A stretch of DNA of 64,000 nt. It comes from Rubrivivax rivuli (GTDB taxonomy: Bacteria > Pseudomonadota > Gammaproteobacteria > Burkholderiales > Burkholderiaceae_C). Both the position numbers and the translations under genes were made by a program. The DNA is taken from assembly GCF_004016505.1 (NCBI RefSeq), contig NZ_SACR01000003.1:248001-312000 (forward strand), written 5' to 3'. The notes under the pieces are model-generated. The model was given only the letters and a program-made list of their open reading frames with translations, ran no database searches and was not told the DNA's origin. Shown here piece after piece: positions 56,900-64,000 of this stretch; the first letter of the stretch is position 1; each line of letters opens with the position of its first letter.

Positions 56900-58036
56900 A
56901 TGAACACCGCCCACACCCCGCCCCCGTCGCCGATGTCGGCACCGATGACCTACGAGCAGGCGGGTGTCCAGTACGACCTGATCGACCCGCTGAAGGTGGC
57001 CGCGCAGCGCGCCGCCGCAGCCACCGCCAGCCACCTGGCCGGCCACGGCTTCGGCGAGGTGTCGGCCTCGCGCGGCGAGTCGGCTTACGTGGTGGATGTC
57101 GGGCCTTTCTACCTCGCCAGCATCGTCGAGTGCCTGGGCACCAAGACGCTGGTGGCCGACGAGATGCAGCGCCTCACCGGCAAGAGTTTCTTTGCCGGCA
57201 TCGCGCAGGACACCATCGCCATGGCGGTCAACGACCTCATCACCGTGGGCGCCACGCCGCTGGTGGTGCAGGCCTACTGGGCCGCAGGGGGCAGCGAGTG
57301 GTTCACCGATGCGCAGCGCGCCGGCGCGCTGGTGGAAGGCTGGAAGGCCGCCTGCGACGTCTGCCAGGTGGCCTGGGGCGGCGGCGAGACGCCAGCGCTG
57401 GCCGGTATCGTCGAGGCCGGGCGCATCGATCTCGCGGCCTCCTGCACGGGCCTCGTCAACCCCAAGCCACGGCTGACGCTGGGCGAAAGGCTCGGCCCCG
57501 GCGACGCCATCGTGCTGCTGGCCAGCAGCGGCATCCACGCCAACGGCCTGAGCCTGGCCCGCAAGCTGGCCGAGCGCCTGCCTCAGGGTTACCTGACCGA
57601 GGTAGAACCCGGCGTGGGCTATGGCGAGGCCCTGCTGGCGCCGACCACGCTTTACTCGCCCGTCACCGAAGCCCTGTGGGCCGCCGGCGTGCCGGTGCAC
57701 TACGCCGCCAACATCACCGGCCACGGCTGGCGCAAGCTGCTGCGCCACGCCAAGGCGCTGACCTACCGCATCCACACGGTGCCGCCCGTGCCGCCCGTGC
57801 TGCGCTTCATTGCCGAGCAGGCCGGGCACGACGCCGCAGAGGCCTACGGCACGCTCAACATGGGCGCAGGCTTCGCGCTCTTCGTGCCGGCCAGCGATGC
57901 GCAGCGCTGTGTGGAGGTGGCGCGCGGCGCCGGTGTCGCGGCCTGGGTGGCAGGCACGGTGGAAGCGGGCCCCAAGGAACTCCTGATCGAGCCGCTGGGC
58001 GTGCGCTTCAGCGGCGACTCGCTGCAATTGCGCTGA
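56900..58036 (+). CDS. Divergent PurM-like (AIR synthase-related) protein
   Basis: This 378-aa protein has the AIR-synthase fold. It starts MTYEQAGVQYDLIDPLKVAAQ, has ECLGTKTLVADEM where PurM has DGVGTK, then DTIAMAVNDLITVGATPLVVQ and GGGETPALAGI, all in PurM order. The differences are clear, so it may act on a related aminoimidazole or nucleotide. A normal purM would be expected elsewhere. It is divergent from dnaX and precedes the SRP RNA. Confidence 0.75.
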   Translation: MNTAHTPPPSPMSAPMTYEQAGVQYDLIDPLKVAAQRAAAATASHLAGHGFGEVSASRGESAYVVDVGPFYLASIVECLGTKTLVADEMQRLTGKSFFAGIAQDTIAMAVNDLITVGATPLVVQAYWAAGGSEWFTDAQRAGALVEGWKAACDVCQVAWGGGETPALAGIVEAGRIDLAASCTGLVNPKPRLTLGERLGPGDAIVLLASSGIHANGLSLARKLAERLPQGYLTEVEPGVGYGEALLAPTTLYSPVTEALWAAGVPVHYAANITGHGWRKLLRHAKALTYRIHTVPPVPPVLRFIAEQAGHDAAEAYGTLNMGAGFALFVPASDAQRCVEVARGAGVAAWVAGTVEAGPKELLIEPLGVRFSGDSLQLR

Positions 58037-58061
58037 GGCCGGCGGGCCTGCACGGCTCGCC

Positions 58062-58067
58062 TACAAT
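58062..58067 (+). promoter_or_regulatory. -10 element of the SRP RNA gene
   Basis: TACAAT lies 7 bases before the predicted 5' end of the 4.5S RNA (58075). No good -35 was found. Confidence 0.5.
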
Positions 58068-58074
58068 GTGCCCC

Positions 58075-58171
58075 GCCGGGCCTCCCCGCATGGAAGCGCG
58101 CCCAACCGGGTCAGGTGGGGAACCAAGCAGCCCTCAGCGTTGCAACCAGTGCCGGGGGTAAGGCTCGGCAC
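58075..58171 (+). ncRNA. ffs: 4.5S signal recognition particle RNA
   Basis: The segment has the bacterial SRP RNA core GGTCAGGTGGGG-AACC-AAGCAGCC near its centre, with the symmetric loop and the tetraloop. The 5' end GCCGGGCCT pairs fully with the 3' AGGCTCGGC (58161-58169), one G-U included, which sets both ends to about 97 nt. With Ffh it targets proteins to the membrane. It follows the PurM-like gene by 38 bases. Confidence 0.88.
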
Positions 58172-58194
58172 CCTCCCCCACCGCGTAACGCCGC

Positions 58195-58214
58195 CCTTGC
58201 AGCATCCTGCAAGG
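58195..58214. repeat. Hairpin between ffs and the kinase gene
   Basis: CCTTGCAG-CATC-CTGCAAGG is a perfect 8-base stem with a 4-base loop, between the 3' end of the SRP RNA and the convergent kinase gene. It may help end either transcript, although no T-tract follows. Confidence 0.45.
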
Positions 58215-58216
58215 CC

Positions 58217-60613
58217 TCAGGCCTGGCCTTTGGCGAAAGCCGCGGTCGCTTGGTCGCGCAAGGCACGCAGCAGGCTCAATTCAGCCTCTCCCACGACGAT
58301 GCTGCCGGCCTCGGCCTTGTCGGCGTAGATCAGCCCGATGGGTTGCCCCTTCAGCATCAACGGCAAGAGCAGGAAGGTCGGCGCATTCACCTTCTGCCGG
58401 TACCAGGCCGGCAAGCGATTGGTCACGGTCTTGGCATCGCTCACCAGCAGGTCGGCCCCCTTGGCGCAGAGCACGCCGAAGAGATCGGTGGCGGCGCTGG
58501 CGTCGGGCTGGATGCGGAAGGCCGCACTCAGTTCGCTGCCGCCCGGCCCCAGCGCGATGCGGCCCACCAGCCGAGGCTGCCCCACCTCGCGCAGGCACAG
58601 CACCACGTGCCGGAAGCCCATGGCCTTGTGCATGGCGTTCAGCACCATGGGGAGCACCTCGCCCAGGCGCATCGACTTGCTGGACAGCGCCGCGCGCAAC
58701 TCTTCGAGCGACTTCGCCATCAGGCTTCGCGCCTCCCCCGAAGGCAGCACCAGGGTGGGCGCTTCATCGCCGCGCAAGGGCATCGCTTCGCTGACCTGCG
58801 TGTCTTCCAGCAGCCGGCGCGCCGGCGCGCCCGGCGCCACGTTCACGCCCATGGCGGTGGCCATCGCATTCAGGTGAACGCGGGTGGCGTAGGCGGCATT
58901 CACCATGTCCCGCGGGTTCAGGCCCAGGGCCGGCCCGTAGAGTTCGGCCGCCTTCAGCAAGGCACCGGCCTGCACCTCGCCGTCGCTGCCCAGCATCGCG
59001 TCGGACATCGCGTTGGCCGCTCGCGCCAGCCAGCGCAGGCGCTCCGCGCCGCGTGCCATGGCCTTGGCCGGCGAGGGCCCGACCGGGGAGCGCATGGCCG
59101 TCTGCAAGCTTTCGGGCAGACCCCAGGCCTGCGCGACACCGGCGCCCAGTTCATCCAGGCTCAGGCCCATGATGCGTTTGGCCGCGGCTTCGCGCGCCAC
59201 ATGCGAGGCTGCCGAAGTGAGATCGCCGCGCAGCGCCTGGCGGATCTGGATGGCTTCCTCGGGCAGGTAGCACTCGGTCAGCAGGCGCCCCAGGTTCTGG
59301 AACATCGCGCCGATGAAGGCTTCTTCGCCTTCCCGCACGGTGGTCGTCATCTCGTCGGCCAGCGTGCCGGCCATCAGGGCGCGCAGGAACTCTTCCTTCA
59401 GCAGCGCTGCGTGCGCCTTGTCCGTCATGTGCTCCAGCAGCACCACCGACAGCGCCATGTTGCGGATGCCCGCGAAGCCCACCAGCGCCACCGCGCGCGA
59501 GACGGTGGCAATGCCGCCGCCTGCAGCCGCCGTGAAGTGGGCCGTGTTGACCATGCGCAGCAGCTTGTTCGTCAGCGCCACGTCCTTGAGGATCTCGTCG
59601 CTGAGCGCCTTCAGGCTCTCGGTCTCGGAGGTGGCCACCTTCTGGATGCGCACGATGCTGCTGCCCAGCGCCGGAAAGTCGGTCTTGTGGCGCATGCGGC
59701 GCAGCAGGAACTCCAGCGTCGCATGGCTGCCGCCAGCGTCGGGCTCGGCGGCGCCTTGCGGCTGCAGCCAGGCCTTCAGCGCGGTCTGCATGGAGCGCGC
59801 GCTGTCGTAGCGCGCCGCGATGTCGCGCGTGATCGCGCGTTGGACGATGCCGCGCAAGGTGCTGTCGACCTTGGCGCTTTCGGGCAGCAAGAGATCCTCG
59901 CGCTGCACACGTTCCACCGCACGGTAGGGGTCGATCTCGCGCATCAGCGGCACGCCGGCGAGCAATTCGCCCAGCATCACGCCGGCGGCGAAGACGTCCA
60001 TCGCCGGCACCGGTGCTTCACCGCGCGCGGCTTCCGGCGAGATGTAGCCCGGCGTGCCCATGATGCGCCCGTCCTTGGCATCGAGCACCAGGGTCGCGCC
60101 GCGGCGGCCACCGGCACGGCGCGGCGGTGCCACGCGGCCTGCGATGCCGAAGTCCATCACGCGCGCCCGGCCGTCGCTGCCCAGCAGGATGTTCGAAGGC
60201 TTCAGATCACGGTGCACGATGCCTTGTTCGTGCGCTGCGGCCAGCGCGTCCAGCACGCCGATCATGAGCTCGACCGCCTGCCTGGCGGGCATGGCAGGCT
60301 GTCCGCGCCGCGCCTGCGCCAGCGTGGGGCCCTCGACGTACTCGAAGACGAGGTAGGGCTGGCCGTCGTGCTCGTCGGCCTCGAAGACCGGCACCACGTT
60401 CGGGTGGCTCAGGCGGCTGACAGCACGGGCTTCGTGCAGCCACAGGTTCACGGCGTCCGCGTCGGCATCGGCGTCCATGAGCTTGAGCGCCACTTCGCGG
60501 TCGAGCCGCGGGTCGTGGGCCAGCCACACGCGGGCCTGCGCGCCGCGGCCGAGTTCGCGCAGCAGTTCAAAGCGGGCCAGGCTGCCGTAGCCGGCGCTGG
60601 TGGCCGCGCTCAC
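58217..60613 (-). CDS. Ser/Thr protein kinase - HDOD - GAF-like fusion protein
   Basis: This 798-aa protein has three parts. The kinase domain (about 14-285) keeps LGRGAQARVW, Lys in VALKLM (about 44), HRDLKPSN (about 134) and DFG (about 154), so it should be active. The HDOD domain (about 300-510) has LLRMVNTAHFTAAAGG, VGFAGIRNMAL and FQNLGRLL, typical of HDOD. The C-terminal 150-170 residues look like a GAF sensor (VVLCLREVG, LLPLMLKGQPIGLIYADK). GTG at 60613 overlaps the upstream gene. It may couple a small signal to kinase output. Confidence 0.82.
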   Translation of the reverse strand: MSAATSAGYGSLARFELLRELGRGAQARVWLAHDPRLDREVALKLMDADADADAVNLWLHEARAVSRLSHPNVVPVFEADEHDGQPYLVFEYVEGPTLAQARRGQPAMPARQAVELMIGVLDALAAAHEQGIVHRDLKPSNILLGSDGRARVMDFGIAGRVAPPRRAGGRRGATLVLDAKDGRIMGTPGYISPEAARGEAPVPAMDVFAAGVMLGELLAGVPLMREIDPYRAVERVQREDLLLPESAKVDSTLRGIVQRAITRDIAARYDSARSMQTALKAWLQPQGAAEPDAGGSHATLEFLLRRMRHKTDFPALGSSIVRIQKVATSETESLKALSDEILKDVALTNKLLRMVNTAHFTAAAGGGIATVSRAVALVGFAGIRNMALSVVLLEHMTDKAHAALLKEEFLRALMAGTLADEMTTTVREGEEAFIGAMFQNLGRLLTECYLPEEAIQIRQALRGDLTSAASHVAREAAAKRIMGLSLDELGAGVAQAWGLPESLQTAMRSPVGPSPAKAMARGAERLRWLARAANAMSDAMLGSDGEVQAGALLKAAELYGPALGLNPRDMVNAAYATRVHLNAMATAMGVNVAPGAPARRLLEDTQVSEAMPLRGDEAPTLVLPSGEARSLMAKSLEELRAALSSKSMRLGEVLPMVLNAMHKAMGFRHVVLCLREVGQPRLVGRIALGPGGSELSAAFRIQPDASAATDLFGVLCAKGADLLVSDAKTVTNRLPAWYRQKVNAPTFLLLPLMLKGQPIGLIYADKAEAGSIVVGEAELSLLRALRDQATAAFAKGQA

Positions 60614-62409
60614 CGCGGCGCCCTTGCCGCATGCGCCGGGGTCTCGGCCGGGCCCAGCGGCGCCGGTGCGGTCGCCTGCACCGTCAAGGGGCTGATGGCC
60701 TGGGCCTGCAGGGCAGCTTGCAGTTCACGCACGCCGAAATTGAAGAGGCGCCCGTATCGGGACACCACCCGCGTCAGGCCCTGCACGATCCGCGGCGTTG
60801 GCTGCGCCAGCGCGTCCACCGCCTCGTTGGCGCAACTGCCCAGGGCGCGCAGCAGGTCGTCATCGGTGTCCGGTGTGCGCGGATTGGTGGCCACCGGCTG
60901 GCGCCGCACCATGGAAAGCACGGCATCGTCCAGGCCCCAATAGCGCGCCACGGCGGCGCCTATCGACTCGATGTCGGTGCCCAGCACCGCGAAGGCCGCG
61001 CCTTCTTCGGTCATGCCTGGGTCTTCGCTCTCGCCCTCGCGCGCCGGCGGCGCCGGCTGCATCAGGCGGCGGATCTGCTGGGCTTCATCGGGGAAGTGGT
61101 AATGCACGACGAGGCGCCCCAGGTTCTGCAGCAAGGTGATCAGGTACACGACCTCGGCGTCGTAGCCGGCCGGGCGCAGCACCAGCGCAACGCGCCCAGC
61201 GCGGCGGCAGCGGTCGAAGAGGCGCTGCAGTTCTGCTGCGCCCACATCGTTCAACGGGCCGGGCCAGGGTCGCAGGGCCAGGGCCGCACGCCGGACGCCC
61301 TCCAGCCCCAGCATGGCGATGGCACGGCGCACCGTGAGCACCGGACCGCTGCCGGAGATCTGCGCACCCCGCACCTGGGCCGAATTCACCAGGCGCAGCA
61401 ACTCGAAGCTGAGCGCCATGTCCTCCAGCACCGCCTCGGCCAGTTCGATCGTGCGCTCGCGCTCCATCATCGCCACACGGGCGGCCTGGTCGGCCCCGCC
61501 CGGTGAGGCCGGCAGCACGCCAGCGGTGCGCAGCTTGTCGGTGAGCAGCACCAGCGGACCGCCGCCGTTGCTGGATTCGGTGCGCTGCCACCCTTCCAGG
61601 GCACGCAGCAGCGTGCGGGCGTTGCGGTAGCGCTGGCGCTCCTGGCGGTCGGTGGCGCGGTTGACGATGGCCCGCAGGGGTTCGGGCACGGGCTGCGCGG
61701 TGGTCCACGGCAGGCGCACGATGTCTCGGCCCAGCGGCGGCATGCGCGCGATCACGCGGCCGACGTCGGGCTCCTCCAGCGCAGGCTGGCCGCAGAGCAA
61801 GGTGTAGAGCACCAGGCCGCAGGCCAGCACGTCACGTTCGGCGGCCTCGCGCTGGCCGCGCAGGCCGCCGGCCTCCGGGGCGGCCGCCGGGCCGACCGAC
61901 AGCATCTCGCTGGCCACGCCCAGCCCGGCCACGCGCACCTGGCCGCTGTCGCTCACCAGCAGCAGGTGGGGTTGCACGTCATGGTGGCCGAGGCCGGCCT
62001 CGTGCGCGTAGGCGAGGCCCTGCAGGGCCTGCGTGATCCAGGCCGCAGCTTCCAGGCCCGGCAGCCCGCGGGCCGACATCTTCTCGGTGAGCGTGGCGCT
62101 GTCACGCGGGTCGTAGGCCACGTAGGGCCAGCCGTCCTGCACGCCGGTTTCCACCACGGCGGCGAGCTGCGGGTGGTTCAGGCGCGAGGCCTGGCGCACG
62201 GTCTGCTGCCAGCGCTCCAGTGCGGCAGCGTCGGCGGGTTGCACGCGCGGCAGCACGAGCATCAGTTCCTGCCCGCTGCGCGGGTCGGCCACGCGCCAGG
62301 CCATCGTGCGCTCGCTCTTGCCCAGCAACTGCAGGAGCTGCATGCGGCCGAACCAGCGCACGGCTGCGGCACGGGCCGGGGCGGAGGAGTCTGAAGATGA
62401 CGGTGGCAT
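60610..62409 (-). CDS. Degenerate kinase (pseudokinase) - HDOD protein
   Basis: This 599-aa protein has the same two-domain start as its neighbour. In the kinase-like part (about 20-280) the ATP Lys is missing (ELMLVLPR), HRD is HHD in GHHDVQPH, and DFG is replaced by AGLG (about 161-164), so it is a likely pseudokinase. The HDOD part (about 330-520) has FELLRLVNSAQVRG, MLGLEGVRRAALAL and LLQNLGRLVVHYHFPDEAQQIRRL. Start ATG 62409. It overlaps the active-kinase gene by 4 bases (GTGA), so both are made together. Confidence 0.78.
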   Translation of the reverse strand: MPPSSSDSSAPARAAAVRWFGRMQLLQLLGKSERTMAWRVADPRSGQELMLVLPRVQPADAAALERWQQTVRQASRLNHPQLAAVVETGVQDGWPYVAYDPRDSATLTEKMSARGLPGLEAAAWITQALQGLAYAHEAGLGHHDVQPHLLLVSDSGQVRVAGLGVASEMLSVGPAAAPEAGGLRGQREAAERDVLACGLVLYTLLCGQPALEEPDVGRVIARMPPLGRDIVRLPWTTAQPVPEPLRAIVNRATDRQERQRYRNARTLLRALEGWQRTESSNGGGPLVLLTDKLRTAGVLPASPGGADQAARVAMMERERTIELAEAVLEDMALSFELLRLVNSAQVRGAQISGSGPVLTVRRAIAMLGLEGVRRAALALRPWPGPLNDVGAAELQRLFDRCRRAGRVALVLRPAGYDAEVVYLITLLQNLGRLVVHYHFPDEAQQIRRLMQPAPPAREGESEDPGMTEEGAAFAVLGTDIESIGAAVARYWGLDDAVLSMVRRQPVATNPRTPDTDDDLLRALGSCANEAVDALAQPTPRIVQGLTRVVSRYGRLFNFGVRELQAALQAQAISPLTVQATAPAPLGPAETPAHAARAPR

Positions 62410-62624
62410 GGCAAGACAATTGAAACCCGCAGGCAAGCAGGACCAAGCCCGGAACAACATGGCTTACAGCCGGCAGTTCACCCGCGAGCGTGGGGCCGGA
62501 AGCTATCGCCGCGATCGGCAGATTCACGGGCGCGTGGGTCGGTGGGCGACAGGCGATGTGACAAAATCAAACCTGCTGCATGCCTGCACCGGCCCTGCCG
62601 GGTGCCGCAGCCCCGGAGACCCCC

Positions 62625-62954
62625 ATGAGCAGTGAACTGATCAAACACATCACCGACGACTCCTTCGGCAGCGACGTGCTGGCCGCCGACCAGCCCGTGC
62701 TCGTCGACTACTGGGCCGAGTGGTGTGGCCCCTGCAAGATGATCGCGCCCATCCTCGACGAGGTCGCCAAGACCTACGAAGGCCGTCTTCAGATCGCCAA
62801 GATGAACGTCGACGAGAACCGTGACGTGCCGGCCAAGTTCGGCATCCGCGGCATCCCGACGCTGATGATCTTCAAGGGCGGCCAGCTCGCGGCCACCAAG
62901 GTGGGGGCGCTCAGCAAGGCGCAACTCACCGCCTTCATCGACACCCACCTATAA
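62625..62954 (+). CDS. trxA: Thioredoxin (TrxA)
   Basis: This 109-aa protein has the active site WCGPC (about 33-37) and cis-Pro in RGIPTLMIF. It reduces disulfides in the cytoplasm with thioredoxin reductase. A GGAG lies 6 bases before the ATG at 62625; the open frame upstream is Pro/Ala-rich and is not part of the usual protein. It is followed by rho, as in many proteobacteria. Confidence 0.95.
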   Translation: MSSELIKHITDDSFGSDVLAADQPVLVDYWAEWCGPCKMIAPILDEVAKTYEGRLQIAKMNVDENRDVPAKFGIRGIPTLMIFKGGQLAATKVGALSKAQLTAFIDTHL

Positions 62955-63159
62955 TCTCCGTCACTGGCGGGCGCTTGAAGCGCCTGCCGGCTGACCCGCC
63001 ACCCGCTTGCCCCGCCAGCCCACGCTGGCGCGAACAAGGCCCGCACAAGGCCCGCAGCGTTGGTTCGGCGCCAACCACCCGCGACATGCGCCCTGCAGCC
63101 GGCTCCCGCAAAGCCGCTGCCTTCCACGCGCAACGCATCTGCCCCCGAGGGTGCCCTCC
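62950..63159 (+). promoter_or_regulatory. rho leader with promoter-like hexamer and C-rich segment
   Basis: TATAAT (62950-62955) overlaps the end of trxA. After it, a strong stem GGCGCTT-G-AAGCGCC (62970-62984, extended by GGC/GCC), a second stem CGCCAG-CCCACG-CTGGCG (63013-63030) and a tandem copy of ACAAGGCCCGC (63034-63044 and 63045-63055) occur. The region is C-rich and poor in G around 62991-63022, as expected for a Rho-loading site used in autoregulation. No T-tract follows the stems. Confidence 0.4.
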
Positions 63160-64000
63160 ATGCACTTGTCCGAACTGAAGGCCCAGCACGTTTCCGAGCT
63201 CATCAAGATGGGCGAAGAGCTGGAGATCGAGAACGTCGCCCGCCTGCGCAAGCAGGAACTGATGTTCGCGATCATGAAGAAGCGCGCCAAGGCCGGCGAG
63301 CAGGTCTTCGGCGATGGCGTGCTCGAAGTGCTGCCCGACGGCTTCGGCTTCCTGCGCTCGATCGAGGCCAGCTACATGGCCAGCACCGACGACATCTACC
63401 TGAGCCCGAGCCAGATCCGCCGCTTCAACCTGCACACCGGCGACATGGTGGAAGGCGAAGTGCGCGTGCCCAAGGACGGTGAACGCTACTTCGCGCTGGT
63501 CAAGGTCGACCGCGTGAACGGCGTGACGCCCGAGGAGAGCAAGCACAAGATCATGTTCGAGAACCTGACGCCCTTGTTCCCCAAGGAGCAGTTCAAGCTC
63601 GAGCGCGACAACTTCAAGGGCGAAGAGAACGTCACCAGCCGCATCATCGACCTCATCGCGCCCATCGGCAAAGGCCAGCGCGCGCTGCTGGTGGCCCAGC
63701 CCAAGACCGGCAAGACGGTCATGATGAAGCAGATCGCCCACGCGCTGGTGGCCAACCACCCCGAGGTGCACCTGATCGTGCTGCTGGTTGACGAGCGGCC
63801 GGAGGAAGTGACCGAGATGGTCCGCGGCGTGCGCGGCGAGGTCATCAGCTCCACCTTCGACGAACCCGCCGCCCGCCACGTGCAGGTGGCCGAGATGGTG
63901 ATCGAGCGCGCCAAGCGCCTGGTCGAACTCAAGAAGGACGTGGTGATCCTGCTCGACAGCATCACGCGTCTGGCCCGTGCCTACAACAACGTGCTGCCCA
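63160..64000 (+). CDS. rho: Transcription termination factor Rho, 3' end cut off by window
   Basis: About 280 of the usual 420 residues are present. It starts [20 protein letters not shown] (N-terminal helices), then the RNA-binding cold-shock-like part [26 protein letters not shown], and the ATPase with Walker A in [28 protein letters not shown] and [13 protein letters not shown]. It is a hexameric helicase that ends transcription. The gene runs off the right end, in frame. Confidence 0.96.
   Translation, partial: MHLSELKAQHVSELIKMGEELEIENVARLRKQELMFAIMKKRAKAGEQVFGDGVLEVLPDGFGFLRSIEASYMASTDDIYLSPSQIRRFNLHTGDMVEGEVRVPKDGERYFALVKVDRVNGVTPEESKHKIMFENLTPLFPKEQFKLERDNFKGEENVTSRIIDLIAPIGKGQRALLVAQPKTGKTVMMKQIAHALVANHPEVHLIVLLVDERPEEVTEMVRGVRGEVISSTFDEPAARHVQVAEMVIERAKRLVELKKDVVILLDSITRLARAYNNVLP

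Noticed and set aside
58115..60943. A 942-codon plus-strand frame over the kinase gene
   Set aside because: It is antisense to the kinase-HDOD gene and has only low-complexity His/Gln/Arg-rich sequence.

Overview
The window is about 64 kb of chromosomal DNA with very high GC content. It is densely coded on both strands, with short gaps and many 4-base ATGA or GTGA overlaps. Gene content and order point to a betaproteobacterium of the order Burkholderiales (Comamonadaceae/Sphaerotilaceae-like). The supporting genes are dnaX-ybaB-recR beside the SRP RNA, ribF-ileS-lspA, trxA-rho, a DUF3138-type porin, a YajQ/retropepsin pair and kinase-HDOD proteins. I see no rRNA, tRNA, insertion sequence, prophage or CRISPR array. 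Both ends cut genes: a puuD-like gene on the left and rho on the right.

Layout. 1-12972 (+): a polyamine (putrescine) module. It holds a gamma-glutamyl-GABA hydrolase, a gamma-glutamylpolyamine synthetase, a class III aminotransferase, a PotFGHI-type ABC importer, an outer-membrane porin-like protein, a PuuC-like aldehyde dehydrogenase, a second glutamine-synthetase-like enzyme and an EamA exporter. 12991-17189 (-): dusA, a DUF1801 gene, mtnP, mtnA and a FucA-like class II aldolase, which together look like an oxygen-independent methylthioadenosine/5'-deoxyadenosine salvage route. 17485-28416: a Kelch/Ig lipoprotein, egtD, a membrane protein, a CoA-transferase, a DEDDh exonuclease, an acyl-CoA ligase, a Ser/Thr kinase and an MFS transporter. 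28513-35964: rsgA, a lipoprotein cyclophilin, a pseudouridine synthase, an SDR, a cupin, an S10 carboxypeptidase, and a two-gene unit of a 2OG-Fe dioxygenase plus a PLP-dependent hydroxyamino-acid lyase. 36129-44971: a small protein, a TPR lipoprotein, murB, yajQ, an aspartic protease, two acyl-CoA dehydrogenases behind a palindromic operator-like site, a P1 peptidase and rsuA. 44958-48657: a small glycan-synthesis cluster. 48666-53267: ribF, a small ORF, ileS and lspA. 53334-58171: a DUF2189 gene, recR, ybaB, dnaX, a divergent PurM-like gene and the 4.5S SRP RNA. 58217-62409 (-): two overlapping kinase-HDOD genes, one carrying a degenerate kinase domain. 62625-64000: trxA and rho.

Most promising observations: (i) the kinase / pseudokinase HDOD pair; (ii) a 34-codon ORF ending its coding part with two adjacent, locally rare ATT isoleucine codons just before ileS, followed by alternative hairpins, resembling an isoleucine attenuator; (iii) the mtnP-mtnA-aldolase salvage operon; (iv) the dioxygenase + lyase pair; (v) a recurring pattern in which a -10-like hexamer lies 6-9 bases before the ATG with no Shine-Dalgarno, suggesting leaderless mRNAs. 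All functional calls come from reading motifs; no database search was run.
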